Positions 17,248 to 25,268 of a DNA stretch of 64,000 nt are shown piece by piece. A program made the translations under genes and the position numbers. Position 1 is the stretch's first letter, and each line of letters begins with the position of its first letter. Origin of the DNA: Chitinophaga deserti (GTDB taxonomy: Bacteria; Bacteroidota; Bacteroidia; Chitinophagales; Chitinophagaceae); the NCBI RefSeq assembly GCF_003149455.1, contig NZ_QFFK01000005.1:310001-374000 (forward strand). The letters run 5' to 3'. The notes below the pieces were generated by a model that did not search any database, was not told where the DNA came from, and was given only the letters and a program-made list of their open reading frames with translations.

Positions 17248-17326
17248 AATTTCACGCGCCCCGGATATAATTTCAACGATAATTTAATATTTCAGACAGC
17301 CGACAACGGTATTTAACCGATAGATC

Positions 17327-19006
17327 ATGGAGTTAAACAAATACAGCAAAACGATTACGCAAGACCAGACGCAGCCGGCCGCCCAGGCCATGCTGTACGG
17401 TATTGGACTGACGGAAGGTGACCTGAAGAAAGCACAAGTGGGCATTGTTAGCATGGGCTACGATGGCAACACCTGTAACATGCACCTGAACGATCTGGCG
17501 AAAAAAGTAAAAGAAGGCGTTTGGGCTAACGATCTCGTAGGCCTTATGTTCCACACCATTGGCGTATCCGACGGCATTAGCAACGGTACCGATGGTATGC
17601 GCTATTCCCTCGTAAGCCGTGATCTGATTGCTGACTCCATTGAAACTGTTTGCGGCGCTCAATATTATGACGGCCTCATCACCGTGCCCGGCTGCGATAA
17701 GAACATGCCCGGCTCCCTGATCGCCATGGGGCGCCTTAACCGCCCTGCCATCATGGTATACGGTGGCTCCATTGCCCCCGGTAAATGGAAAGGACAGGAC
17801 CTCAACATCATTTCCGCCTTTGAAGCCCTCGGACAGAAAATGGCCGGCAACCTCGACGATTCCGATTTCAAAGAAATCATTCAACATAGCTGCCCCGGCG
17901 CCGGCGCCTGTGGCGGTATGTATACGGCCAACACCATGAGCTCCGCCATCGAAGCCATGGGTATGAGCCTCCCTTACAGCTCCAGCAACCCTGCCATCAG
18001 CAAGGAAAAAGAAGAAGAATGCCTCGCTGCGGGTAAAGCCATCCGCCTGCTGCTGGAGAAAGATATTAAACCGCGCGATATCATGACCTTCGAAGCGTTC
18101 GAAAACGCTATCGTAGTTATCATGGCCCTCGGCGGCAGCACCAATGCGGTGCTCCACCTCATCGCCATCGCAAGATCGGTAGGCGTGAACCTCACCATGG
18201 ACGATTTCCAGCGCCTGAGCGACAAAACTCCGCTCATCGCTGACCTCAAGCCCAGCGGCCGCTTCATGATGCAGGACCTCCACGAGATCGGCGGCGTGCC
18301 CCTGGTAATGAAATACCTCCTGAAAAAAGGAATGCTCCACGGTGATTGTTTGACCGTTACCGGTAAAACCATCGCGGAGAACCTGGCTTCGGTACCCGAT
18401 ATCGAATTTGAGCAGCAACCCATCATCGTGCCGCTCGAAAAGCCGCTGAAAGCCAACGGCCACATCCAGATCCTGTACGGCAACCTCGCCGAACTGGGTT
18501 CCGTGGCTAAGATCACCGGTAAAGAAGGGGAAGCCTTCACCGGTCCGGCCCGTGTTTTTGATGGTGAATTTGAATTGATCGCAGGGATACAGAATGGCCG
18601 CGTAAAAGCAGGCGATGTCGTCGTTATCCGCTACGTAGGCCCCAAAGGCGGACCCGGCATGCCGGAAATGCTTAAGCCTACCAGCGCGATCATGGGCGTT
18701 GGTCTGGGCAAGAGCGTTGCGCTCATCACCGACGGCCGTTTCTCCGGCGGTACCCACGGGTTCGTGGTTGGGCACATCTGTCCTGAAGCCTACGACGGCG
18801 GCACCATCGCGCTGGTGAACGACGATGACATCATCGAGATCGATGCGGTGAATAACGTGATCAAAGTACATGTGTCGGACGAAGAGCTGGCAAAACGGAA
18901 GGCGGCATGGAAACAGCCTGCCCTCAAAGCAACGAAAGGAATCTTATTTAAATACGCTAAACAAGTTAAAAATGCAACAGAAGGATGTGTTACCGATGAA
19001 GAGTGA
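17327..19006 (+). CDS. ilvD: Dihydroxy-acid dehydratase IlvD
   Basis: 559 aa, full length. Dehydrates 2,3-dihydroxy acids to the 2-oxo acid precursors of Val and Ile, using an Fe-S cluster and Mg2+. The three cluster cysteines are visible: C50 (GNTCNMHL), C123 (PGCDKNMPG) and C195 ([14 protein letters not shown]). The C-terminal ILV/EDD swivelling domain carries [12 protein letters not shown] and the signature [22 protein letters not shown]. The 3' end overlaps the start of ilvB, indicating translational coupling. A long antisense ORF in the same interval is a shadow. Confidence 0.96.
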   Translation: MELNKYSKTITQDQTQPAAQAMLYGIGLTEGDLKKAQVGIVSMGYDGNTCNMHLNDLAKKVKEGVWANDLVGLMFHTIGVSDGISNGTDGMRYSLVSRDLIADSIETVCGAQYYDGLITVPGCDKNMPGSLIAMGRLNRPAIMVYGGSIAPGKWKGQDLNIISAFEALGQKMAGNLDDSDFKEIIQHSCPGAGACGGMYTANTMSSAIEAMGMSLPYSSSNPAISKEKEEECLAAGKAIRLLLEKDIKPRDIMTFEAFENAIVVIMALGGSTNAVLHLIAIARSVGVNLTMDDFQRLSDKTPLIADLKPSGRFMMQDLHEIGGVPLVMKYLLKKGMLHGDCLTVTGKTIAENLASVPDIEFEQQPIIVPLEKPLKANGHIQILYGNLAELGSVAKITGKEGEAFTGPARVFDGEFELIAGIQNGRVKAGDVVVIRYVGPKGGPGMPEMLKPTSAIMGVGLGKSVALITDGRFSGGTHGFVVGHICPEAYDGGTIALVNDDDIIEIDAVNNVIKVHVSDEELAKRKAAWKQPALKATKGILFKYAKQVKNATEGCVTDEE

Positions 19007-20723
19007 AGACTCTGATAAGCGGGAAGCCGCCACGCCCGAGATCATCACCGGTGCGGAAGCCGTTATACGGTCACTGATTGCCGAAGACGTGGACACCATT
19101 TTTGGTTACCCCGGTGGTGCTATTATGCCCATCTATGATGCCCTCTATGATTTTCAGAATAAAGTACATCATATACTGGTACGTCACGAACAGGGCGCCA
19201 CGCATGCCGCTCAGGGTTATACCCGTGCCGGTGGCAAAACCGGCGTAGTGTTCGCCACTTCCGGCCCCGGCGCAACCAACCTCGTAACAGGCCTCGCAGA
19301 TGCTTACATGGACTCAACCCCCATGGTATGCATCACCGGCCAGGTTGCTGCTGTGCTCCTCGGTACCGACGCTTTCCAGGAAACCGACGTGATCGGCATT
19401 ACCACGCCCATCACTAAATGGAATATCCAGGTTACCCGTCCGGAAGATATCCCGGGCGCTATCGCCAAAGCTTTCTATGTAGCGAAAAGCGGCCGCCCCG
19501 GTCCGGTACTGGTAGATATTACCAAGAACGCGCAGGTGGGTAAGCTCGATTTCCAGTATAAAGCCTGCGATTATATCCGTAGCTACAAACCCGTTCCCGT
19601 GCTCGACATGGAGGCTGTGCAGAAAGCTGCTGATGTGATCAACAACGCTAAAAAGCCTTACATCCTCGCCGGCCACGGCATCCTCATCTCCGGTGCGGAA
19701 AAACTGCTGGTAGAACTGTCTGATAAAGCACAGATACCTGTAGCATCCACACTGCTGGGGCTCTCCGCCATGTCTACATCGCATCCCAATTATGTGGGTA
19801 TGCTGGGTATGCACGGTAACTACGGTCCTAACATCAACACCAACGAAGCAGATGTGATCATCGCCATAGGCATGCGGTTCGACGACCGTGTGACCGGCGA
19901 AGTAAACAGCTACGCCCGCCAGGCGCAGATCATCCACATCGAGATCGATAAAGCTGAGATCAACAAGATCATCAATGCCGACGTAGCGGTACATGCCGAT
20001 GCGAAAGATGCCCTTACCGCACTGCTCCCTCTCATCAATAAGGCGGATCACGCAGAATGGCTGGAAACCTTCCGTGCGGCAGACCGTATGGAAGAAGAGA
20101 AAGTAACGAGAAAGGAACTGTACCCTACTGAAGGCCAGCTTAAAATGGCAGAAGTGGTACGCCTCATCTCCGAACAAACCAATGGCGAAGCCATCCTCGT
20201 AACCGACGTAGGGCAGCACCAGATGATCGCCAGCCGGTATTACCGCTTCAAGAATCCCAACACCAACATCACCAGCGGTGGTATGGGCACTATGGGCTTC
20301 AGCCTCCCGGCTGCCATGGGCGCCAAAGTAGGTGCGCCGGATAAAACAGTGGTGGCGGTGATTGGAGACGGTTGCTTCCAGATGACGCTGCAGGAACTGG
20401 GAACCATTTACCAGACGCAGATCGGCGTTAAAATCGTAATCCTGAATAACAACTTCCTTGGAATGGTTCGGCAGTGGCAGCAGCTGTTCTTCGACAAGCG
20501 CTATTCTTCCACCGAAATGATCAACCCCGACTTCGTGCAGATCGCGAAAGGGTTCTTCGTTCCGGGCCGGAAAGTTACTGAGCGCAGCGAAATAGCCGGT
20601 GCCGTAAAAGAAATGCTCGACACTCCCGGCGCTTACCTGCTGGAAGTAGTGGTGGAACAGGAAGATAACGTATTCCCAATGGTGCCCGCAGGCGCACCGC
20701 TCACATCCATCCGCCTCGAGTAG
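18996..20723 (+). CDS. ilvB: Acetolactate synthase large subunit IlvB
   Basis: 575 aa from ATG 18996, TPP- and FAD-dependent enzyme condensing pyruvate with pyruvate or 2-oxobutyrate. N-terminal PYR domain with [13 protein letters not shown] and the conserved Glu in [16 protein letters not shown]; central FAD-binding domain; C-terminal TPP motif [30 protein letters not shown]. The start overlaps the ilvD 3' end by 11 nt, with AAGGA 11-16 nt upstream. ATG 18972 (MQQKDVLP) is an alternative overlapping by 35 nt. Followed after 26 nt by the regulatory subunit. Confidence 0.94.
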   Translation: MKSEDSDKREAATPEIITGAEAVIRSLIAEDVDTIFGYPGGAIMPIYDALYDFQNKVHHILVRHEQGATHAAQGYTRAGGKTGVVFATSGPGATNLVTGLADAYMDSTPMVCITGQVAAVLLGTDAFQETDVIGITTPITKWNIQVTRPEDIPGAIAKAFYVAKSGRPGPVLVDITKNAQVGKLDFQYKACDYIRSYKPVPVLDMEAVQKAADVINNAKKPYILAGHGILISGAEKLLVELSDKAQIPVASTLLGLSAMSTSHPNYVGMLGMHGNYGPNINTNEADVIIAIGMRFDDRVTGEVNSYARQAQIIHIEIDKAEINKIINADVAVHADAKDALTALLPLINKADHAEWLETFRAADRMEEEKVTRKELYPTEGQLKMAEVVRLISEQTNGEAILVTDVGQHQMIASRYYRFKNPNTNITSGGMGTMGFSLPAAMGAKVGAPDKTVVAVIGDGCFQMTLQELGTIYQTQIGVKIVILNNNFLGMVRQWQQLFFDKRYSSTEMINPDFVQIAKGFFVPGRKVTERSEIAGAVKEMLDTPGAYLLEVVVEQEDNVFPMVPAGAPLTSIRLE

Positions 20724-20749
20724 TTCATTAACCATTAACAGGACCAACA

Positions 20750-21292
20750 ATGCAAAAAGAATATACAGTTACGGTATACACAGAAGACCGGTGCGGGATC
20801 ACCAACCGCATCACCGTGATCTTCACGCGCCGTGGCATCAATATCACCAGCCTTACCACCGCCGAAACGGAGGTGCCTGGCATCTATAAGTTCGTTATCA
20901 CCGTAATGAGCAACCGGGAATTGCTGGAGAAAGTGGTAGGGCAGATAGAAAGGCTCATCGAGATCCACCGCGCTTTCGTACATGACGAAGACGAAGTGGT
21001 ATACCAGGAGCTGGCGCTGTATAAAGTATCTACGAAAAGCCTTCACAACGGCGATATCGAGAAGATCATACGCGACAACAATGCACGCATCCTCACCATC
21101 ACCCCCGATTACTTCGTACTGGAGAAAACCGGGCACCAGCAGGAACTGATCGGCATGCTTCAGAAACTGGAGCCGTACGGCCTGATCGAATATACTAAAA
21201 GCGGAAGGGTGGCCATCGTTAAATGGAGCCGCCGCTTCCACGAACATCTCAAGGATCTGAGCCTGTTGGAAGCAGACAACCTGAAAGATTAA
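20750..21292 (+). CDS. ilvN: Acetolactate synthase small (regulatory) subunit IlvN
   Basis: 180 aa. An N-terminal ACT domain (YTVTVYTEDRCGITNRITVIFTRRGINITSLTTAETEVPGIYKFVI) binds valine for feedback inhibition in this family. A C-terminal ALS_ss domain follows (EDEVVYQELALYKVS, ILTITPDYFVLEKTG). It sits between ilvB and ilvC, as expected for the holoenzyme partner. Confidence 0.93.
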   Translation: MQKEYTVTVYTEDRCGITNRITVIFTRRGINITSLTTAETEVPGIYKFVITVMSNRELLEKVVGQIERLIEIHRAFVHDEDEVVYQELALYKVSTKSLHNGDIEKIIRDNNARILTITPDYFVLEKTGHQQELIGMLQKLEPYGLIEYTKSGRVAIVKWSRRFHEHLKDLSLLEADNLKD

Positions 21293-21341
21293 TTTATCAG
21301 TAACACAAACATTAAAACTTTTTAAACAACACTATCACAAC

Positions 21342-22385
21342 ATGGCAACCATCAATTTTGGCGGGGTTCTGGAAGACGTAGTAACCAGAGAAGAATTCCC
21401 CATGGAAAAGGCAAGAGAAGTGCTGAAGAATGAAACTATCGCTATCATCGGATACGGCGTACAGGGCCCCGGCCAGGCGCTTAACCTGAAAGACAATGGT
21501 TTCAACGTGATCATCGGTCAGCGCAAGAATTCCAAAACCTGGGACAAAGCCGTTGCTGACGGATGGGTACCCGGCGAAACACTCTTCGAAATCGAAGAAG
21601 CTGCTCAGAAAGGCACCATCATCCAGTACCTGCTCAGCGACGCCGGTCAGATTCAACTGTGGCCGACCCTGAAGCCGTTCCTCACCAAAGGTAAAGCCCT
21701 GTATTTCTCTCATGGCTTCGGTATCACTTATAAAGAGCAGACCAATATCATTCCTCCGGCTGATGTAGACGTTATCCTGGTTGCCCCTAAAGGTTCCGGT
21801 ACATCTCTCCGCCGCCTGTTCCTCGCAGGTCAGGGCCTGAACTCTTCCTTCGCCATCTTCCAGGACGCTACCGGCCACGCTCGTGACCGCGTTATCGCCC
21901 TCGGTATCGGCGTTGGTTCCGGCTACCTGTTCGAGACCGACTTCAAGAAAGAAGTATTCTCCGACCTCACCGGCGAACGTGGTACCCTCATGGGTTGTAT
22001 CCAGGGTATCTTTGCTGCGCAGTACCAAACCCTGCGTAACAACGGTCACTCTCCGTCTGAAGCCTTCAACGAAACCGTGGAAGAACTCACTCAGTCTCTC
22101 ATGCCCCTCGTTGCTGAGAACGGTATGGACTGGATGTACGCCAACTGCTCCACTACTGCTCAACGCGGTGCGCTGGACTGGTGGAAGAAATTCCGTGACG
22201 CTACCCAGCCTGTATTCGACGAACTGTATGCTTCCGTAGCTGCAGGTAAAGAAGCACAGCGCTCTATCGATTCTAACGGTCAGGCCGACTACCGCGAGAA
22301 GCTGAATGCTGAGCTGGAAGAGCTTCGCAACAGCGAAATGTGGCAGGCAGGCGCAGCAGTGCGTCAGCTCCGCCCCGGCAAATAA
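21342..22385 (+). CDS. ilvC: Ketol-acid reductoisomerase IlvC
   Basis: 347 aa, class I length. Converts acetolactate or acetohydroxybutyrate to the dihydroxy acids. Rossmann motif IIGYGVQGPGQALNLKDNG, then the cofactor-specificity loop IGQRKNSKTW. The C-terminal knotted domain carries metal ligands in SDLTGERGTLMG and the conserved SCSTT-like segment NCSTTAQRGALDW. Codon choice looks strongly biased to preferred codons, suggesting high expression. It is followed by a U-tailed hairpin before ilvA. Confidence 0.95.
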   Translation: MATINFGGVLEDVVTREEFPMEKAREVLKNETIAIIGYGVQGPGQALNLKDNGFNVIIGQRKNSKTWDKAVADGWVPGETLFEIEEAAQKGTIIQYLLSDAGQIQLWPTLKPFLTKGKALYFSHGFGITYKEQTNIIPPADVDVILVAPKGSGTSLRRLFLAGQGLNSSFAIFQDATGHARDRVIALGIGVGSGYLFETDFKKEVFSDLTGERGTLMGCIQGIFAAQYQTLRNNGHSPSEAFNETVEELTQSLMPLVAENGMDWMYANCSTTAQRGALDWWKKFRDATQPVFDELYASVAAGKEAQRSIDSNGQADYREKLNAELEELRNSEMWQAGAAVRQLRPGK

Positions 22386-22406
22386 TAAAGCCACAAAAAA
22401 TAGAAT

Positions 22407-22498
22407 ATGAAAAGTACCAGGAAAATGAAAGGAGCCGGCTGCGGCGGCGTTTGCTTGATTTGAAGCAGGTTCCTTTCCACCCGGTACTTTTCTTTTTT
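22407..22498 (+). promoter_or_regulatory. Intercistronic terminator-like hairpin with mini-ORF between ilvC and ilvA
   Basis: GAAAAGTACC (22409-22418) pairs perfectly with GGTACTTTTC (22483-22492), followed by TTTTTT. Inside, GAAAGGA pairs with TCCTTTC. An 18-codon ORF (ATG 22407, reading MKSTRKMKGAGCGGVCLI) runs through the 5' arm. It may be a terminator limiting ilvA, or a further attenuator; the mini-ORF is not rich in Ile. Confidence 0.5.
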
Positions 22499-22517
22499 AT
22501 TTTAACCAACCATCATA

Positions 22518-23774
22518 ATGTCTCAAGTTCTCCATACAATCGATACGCAGCAGGTTTTAGCAGCCGCCGCAAGGCTGAAAGGCGTAGTTACCCGCACGCC
22601 CCTCACATACAATACCAACCTTAGCAGAAGATATCAGGCCGATGTGTATCTCAAAAGAGAAGATATGCAGGTGGTACGCTCCTATAAGCTCCGCGGAGCT
22701 TACAACATGATGTGTACCCTCCCTCCGGAAAGCCTCGCCAACGGCGTTACGTGCGCCAGCGCGGGCAACCACGCACAGGGCTTTGCATGGTCGTGCCGCC
22801 GCCTGAATGTAAAAGGCGTTGTGTTCATGCCCATCATCACTCCAAAGCAGAAAGTAAACCAGGTGAAAATGCATGGGGGCGACAGCATCGAGATCCGCCT
22901 CGTGGGCGATACCTTCGATGATTGCTCCGCCGAAGCCCAGGCTTTCACCCGCGATCATAAAATGACTTTCATCCCCCCGTTCGACGATCTGAAGATCATC
23001 GAAGGGCAGGGTACCGTTGGTCTCGAAATCCTCGAAGAGCAGCAGGATATCGACTTCCTGTTCATGCCCATCGGCGGTGGCGGCCTCGCTTCCGGCGTAG
23101 GCGCTTATTTCCGCACCTTCAGTCCGCAGACAAAGATCATAGGCGTAGAGCCGGAAGGCGCCCCTTCCATGCTGAAAGCACTGGAAAACGGCGGTCCGGT
23201 TACGCTTCCGGAAATAGACCGCTTTGTGGACGGTGCAGCCGTTAAAAGAGTGGGCGATCTCACCTTCAGTATCTGCCGCGATGTGCTCGATAAAATGAGC
23301 CTCGTGCCCGAAGGGCGCATCTGCTCCACCATCCTCCGCCTGTATAACGAAGACGCAATAGTGGTAGAACCCGCTGGCGCCCTCTCCATAGCGGCACTCG
23401 ATGATTTCCGGGAAGAAATCAAAGGGAAGAAGGTAGTGTGTGTAGTAAGCGGCAGCAACAATGACATCGACCGCATGCAGGAAATCAAAGAGCGCTCCCT
23501 GCTCTATGAAGGCCTCAAGCATTACTTTATCGTGCGCTTCGCCCAGCGTCCCGGCGCCCTGAAGGAATTCGTGAACCATGTACTCGGGCCAGATGATGAT
23601 ATCACCCGGTTTGAGTTTATCCAGAAGCATAACAAGGAAACCGGCCCGGCCCTGGTAGGGGTGGAGCTGAAGTTCCGGGAAGATTATGACAAGCTGCTGG
23701 CCAACATGGAAAAATACAATGTGCATTATACCGAACTGAATAAAGACGACAATCTGTTCGGCTACCTCGTTTAG
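22518..23774 (+). CDS. ilvA: Threonine ammonia-lyase IlvA
   Basis: 418 aa. Deaminates threonine to 2-oxobutyrate, committing carbon to isoleucine. PLP lysine K57 in VVRSYKLRGAYN; SAGNHAQGFAW and GGGGLASGVGAYF are the substrate and phosphate loops. The C-terminal 90 residues (HYFIVRFAQRPGALKEFVNHVLG...) form a single ACT-like regulatory domain, shorter than the two-domain E. coli enzyme. Location in the ilv operon supports the biosynthetic rather than catabolic role. A strong terminator follows. Confidence 0.93.
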   Translation: MSQVLHTIDTQQVLAAAARLKGVVTRTPLTYNTNLSRRYQADVYLKREDMQVVRSYKLRGAYNMMCTLPPESLANGVTCASAGNHAQGFAWSCRRLNVKGVVFMPIITPKQKVNQVKMHGGDSIEIRLVGDTFDDCSAEAQAFTRDHKMTFIPPFDDLKIIEGQGTVGLEILEEQQDIDFLFMPIGGGGLASGVGAYFRTFSPQTKIIGVEPEGAPSMLKALENGGPVTLPEIDRFVDGAAVKRVGDLTFSICRDVLDKMSLVPEGRICSTILRLYNEDAIVVEPAGALSIAALDDFREEIKGKKVVCVVSGSNNDIDRMQEIKERSLLYEGLKHYFIVRFAQRPGALKEFVNHVLGPDDDITRFEFIQKHNKETGPALVGVELKFREDYDKLLANMEKYNVHYTELNKDDNLFGYLV

Positions 23775-23806
23775 TATTGGTTCAACCTATAGTAGTAGTG
23801 TTAAGT

Positions 23807-23833
23807 CCCCGGTCGATTGATCGGGGCTTTTTT
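23807..23833 (+). terminator. Terminator of the ilv operon
   Basis: CCCCG...CGGGG stem (23807-23826) with the inner TCGATTGATCG region, followed by C and six T. Confidence 0.8.
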
Positions 23834-23898
23834 ATGTTTTTATATAAACATTTGTAATTCAATTAGATATAGTTTTTCCCTGCTGACATCCTACTGCC

Positions 23899-23975
23899 AT
23901 CCTTCAGTGATCCTTCAGTGGTGTTCAGTGGTGGTACAGGTTTGAGGGTGTTTGACTGAAGGATCACTGAAGGAT
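23899..23975. repeat. 11-bp-periodic palindromic repeat (TTCAGTG type)
   Basis: ATCCTTCAGTG occurs twice in direct tandem (23899-23920), with a third degenerate TTCAGTG at 23924. A 21-bp arm (23899-23919) is repeated as a perfect reverse complement at 23955-23975, with a 35-nt centre. It lies between the ilvA terminator and the next gene. Confidence 0.8.
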
Positions 23976-24072
23976 CATTGGAGAATTAATGCTGTTTAAG
24001 TTAGAAATGATGGCACAATATCCCCCTTTAACCAGCATTGTCTTATTAACGGAGTATTCATACATTCGCAAT

Positions 24073-25182
24073 ATGCTCAGTTTTTGGGAAAAGCAAAGTT
24101 TACTCGCATACGACTGCATCGTAATCGGCAGCGGCATCGTGGGCCTGTCCACTGCTATCAGCCTGAAGGAGAAATACCCTAAAAAAAGGATCGCTGTACT
24201 CGAACGCGGACTTCTGCCTGTAGGGGCCAGCACCCGCAATGCCGGTTTTGCCTGTATCGGGAGCCTTACAGAGATCCTGGACGATCTGGCATATATGCAT
24301 TCCGATGATGTGGTGAAACTCGTCCAATTGCGCCGTAAAGGCCTCCAATTACTGCGTGCCCGTATCGGAGACGACCGGATGCATTACCGCGAGCGGGGCA
24401 GCTACGAGCTGATATCCGAAGCAGAGATCCCGGCACTGGACCGGCTCGATGAAGTGAACAGCCTCCTCAGCCACATCCTCCCCGGACCGGCATTTACCAT
24501 GGCCGACGACAAACTTCCCAAAACAGGCATCGTTGCAAGGCATCTGGTTGAGAACAACTTCGAAGGGGAATTAAATACCGGTATGATGATGCGCACCCTT
24601 ATCGACCTCACCCTCGAGCGTGGCATAGAGATCAAAACCGGATGCGAAGTACTTGGGATTGATGAATCCCCCACCGCCGTAACCGTCAGGGTAGCCGGCG
24701 GACTTTCTTTTACAACACCTTACCTGGCAGTATGTACGAACGCCTTCACCCCGGCGCTCATCCCTAACCTGGATATTGCCCCCGGGCGCGGGCAGGTACT
24801 GGTGACCGAACCTGTGAAAGACCTCCCTTTTAAAGGCGTATATCATTTCGATAAAGGATATTATTATTTCCGTGAACTGCAGGGCCGCGTGCTTTTCGGC
24901 GGCGGGCGCAACCTCGATCTGTTAGGGGAAGCCACTACCGAACTGGAACTCAATGCGGTGATACAGGCCGACCTTGAAGAAAAGCTCCGGACTATTATAT
25001 TGCCGGGGCGCGAAGTGGCCATTGAGCACCGCTGGTCGGGCATTATGGCATTTGGCAGTACGAAAGAGCCAATTATTAAAGCACATTCAGCACGTATATT
25101 CCTTGCAGTGAGAATGGGAGGGATGGGCATCGCCATCGGTTCCGAAGCCGGTCGCATGCTGGCAGCAATGATTCCGGCATAA
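24073..25182 (+). CDS. FAD-dependent oxidoreductase of the DAO family
   Basis: 369 aa from ATG 24073. The N-terminal dinucleotide-binding motif is CIVIGSGIVGLSTAISLKEKYPKKRIAVLERG, and GASTRNAGFACIGS is the next conserved FAD-contacting segment. The C-terminal part (HRWSGIMAFGSTKEPIIKAH, VRMGGMGIAIGSEAGRMLAAMI) matches glycine/D-amino acid oxidases and related deaminating dehydrogenases. Substrate unknown. The open frame extends upstream to 23989, but homologous N-termini begin near the Rossmann fold and TACATTCG (24061-24068, near-consensus -7 box) lies only 4 nt before this ATG, suggesting a leaderless message. Confidence 0.8.
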   Translation: MLSFWEKQSLLAYDCIVIGSGIVGLSTAISLKEKYPKKRIAVLERGLLPVGASTRNAGFACIGSLTEILDDLAYMHSDDVVKLVQLRRKGLQLLRARIGDDRMHYRERGSYELISEAEIPALDRLDEVNSLLSHILPGPAFTMADDKLPKTGIVARHLVENNFEGELNTGMMMRTLIDLTLERGIEIKTGCEVLGIDESPTAVTVRVAGGLSFTTPYLAVCTNAFTPALIPNLDIAPGRGQVLVTEPVKDLPFKGVYHFDKGYYYFRELQGRVLFGGGRNLDLLGEATTELELNAVIQADLEEKLRTIILPGREVAIEHRWSGIMAFGSTKEPIIKAHSARIFLAVRMGGMGIAIGSEAGRMLAAMIPA

Positions 25183-25268
25183 GATTATCGCCAATAATGG
25201 TGTTTATTTCGCCCCCGCTTGTATGCAAAGGGGGCATGCAGTATATTGTTCAAGCAACGTTTACGGTT

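Noticed and set aside
17333..18871. A 512-aa antisense ORF opposite ilvD
   Set aside because: A mirror of the coding frame with strong codon bias; its His/Val-rich composition lacks domain motifs.
19314..20750. A 478-aa antisense ORF opposite ilvB
   Set aside because: Shadow ORF; the sense strand is an unmistakable acetolactate synthase.
25211..25234. GCCCCC...GGGGGC hairpin before the GH95 gene
   Set aside because: A clear stem, but no U-tract on either strand and no conserved feature; not called as terminator or riboswitch.
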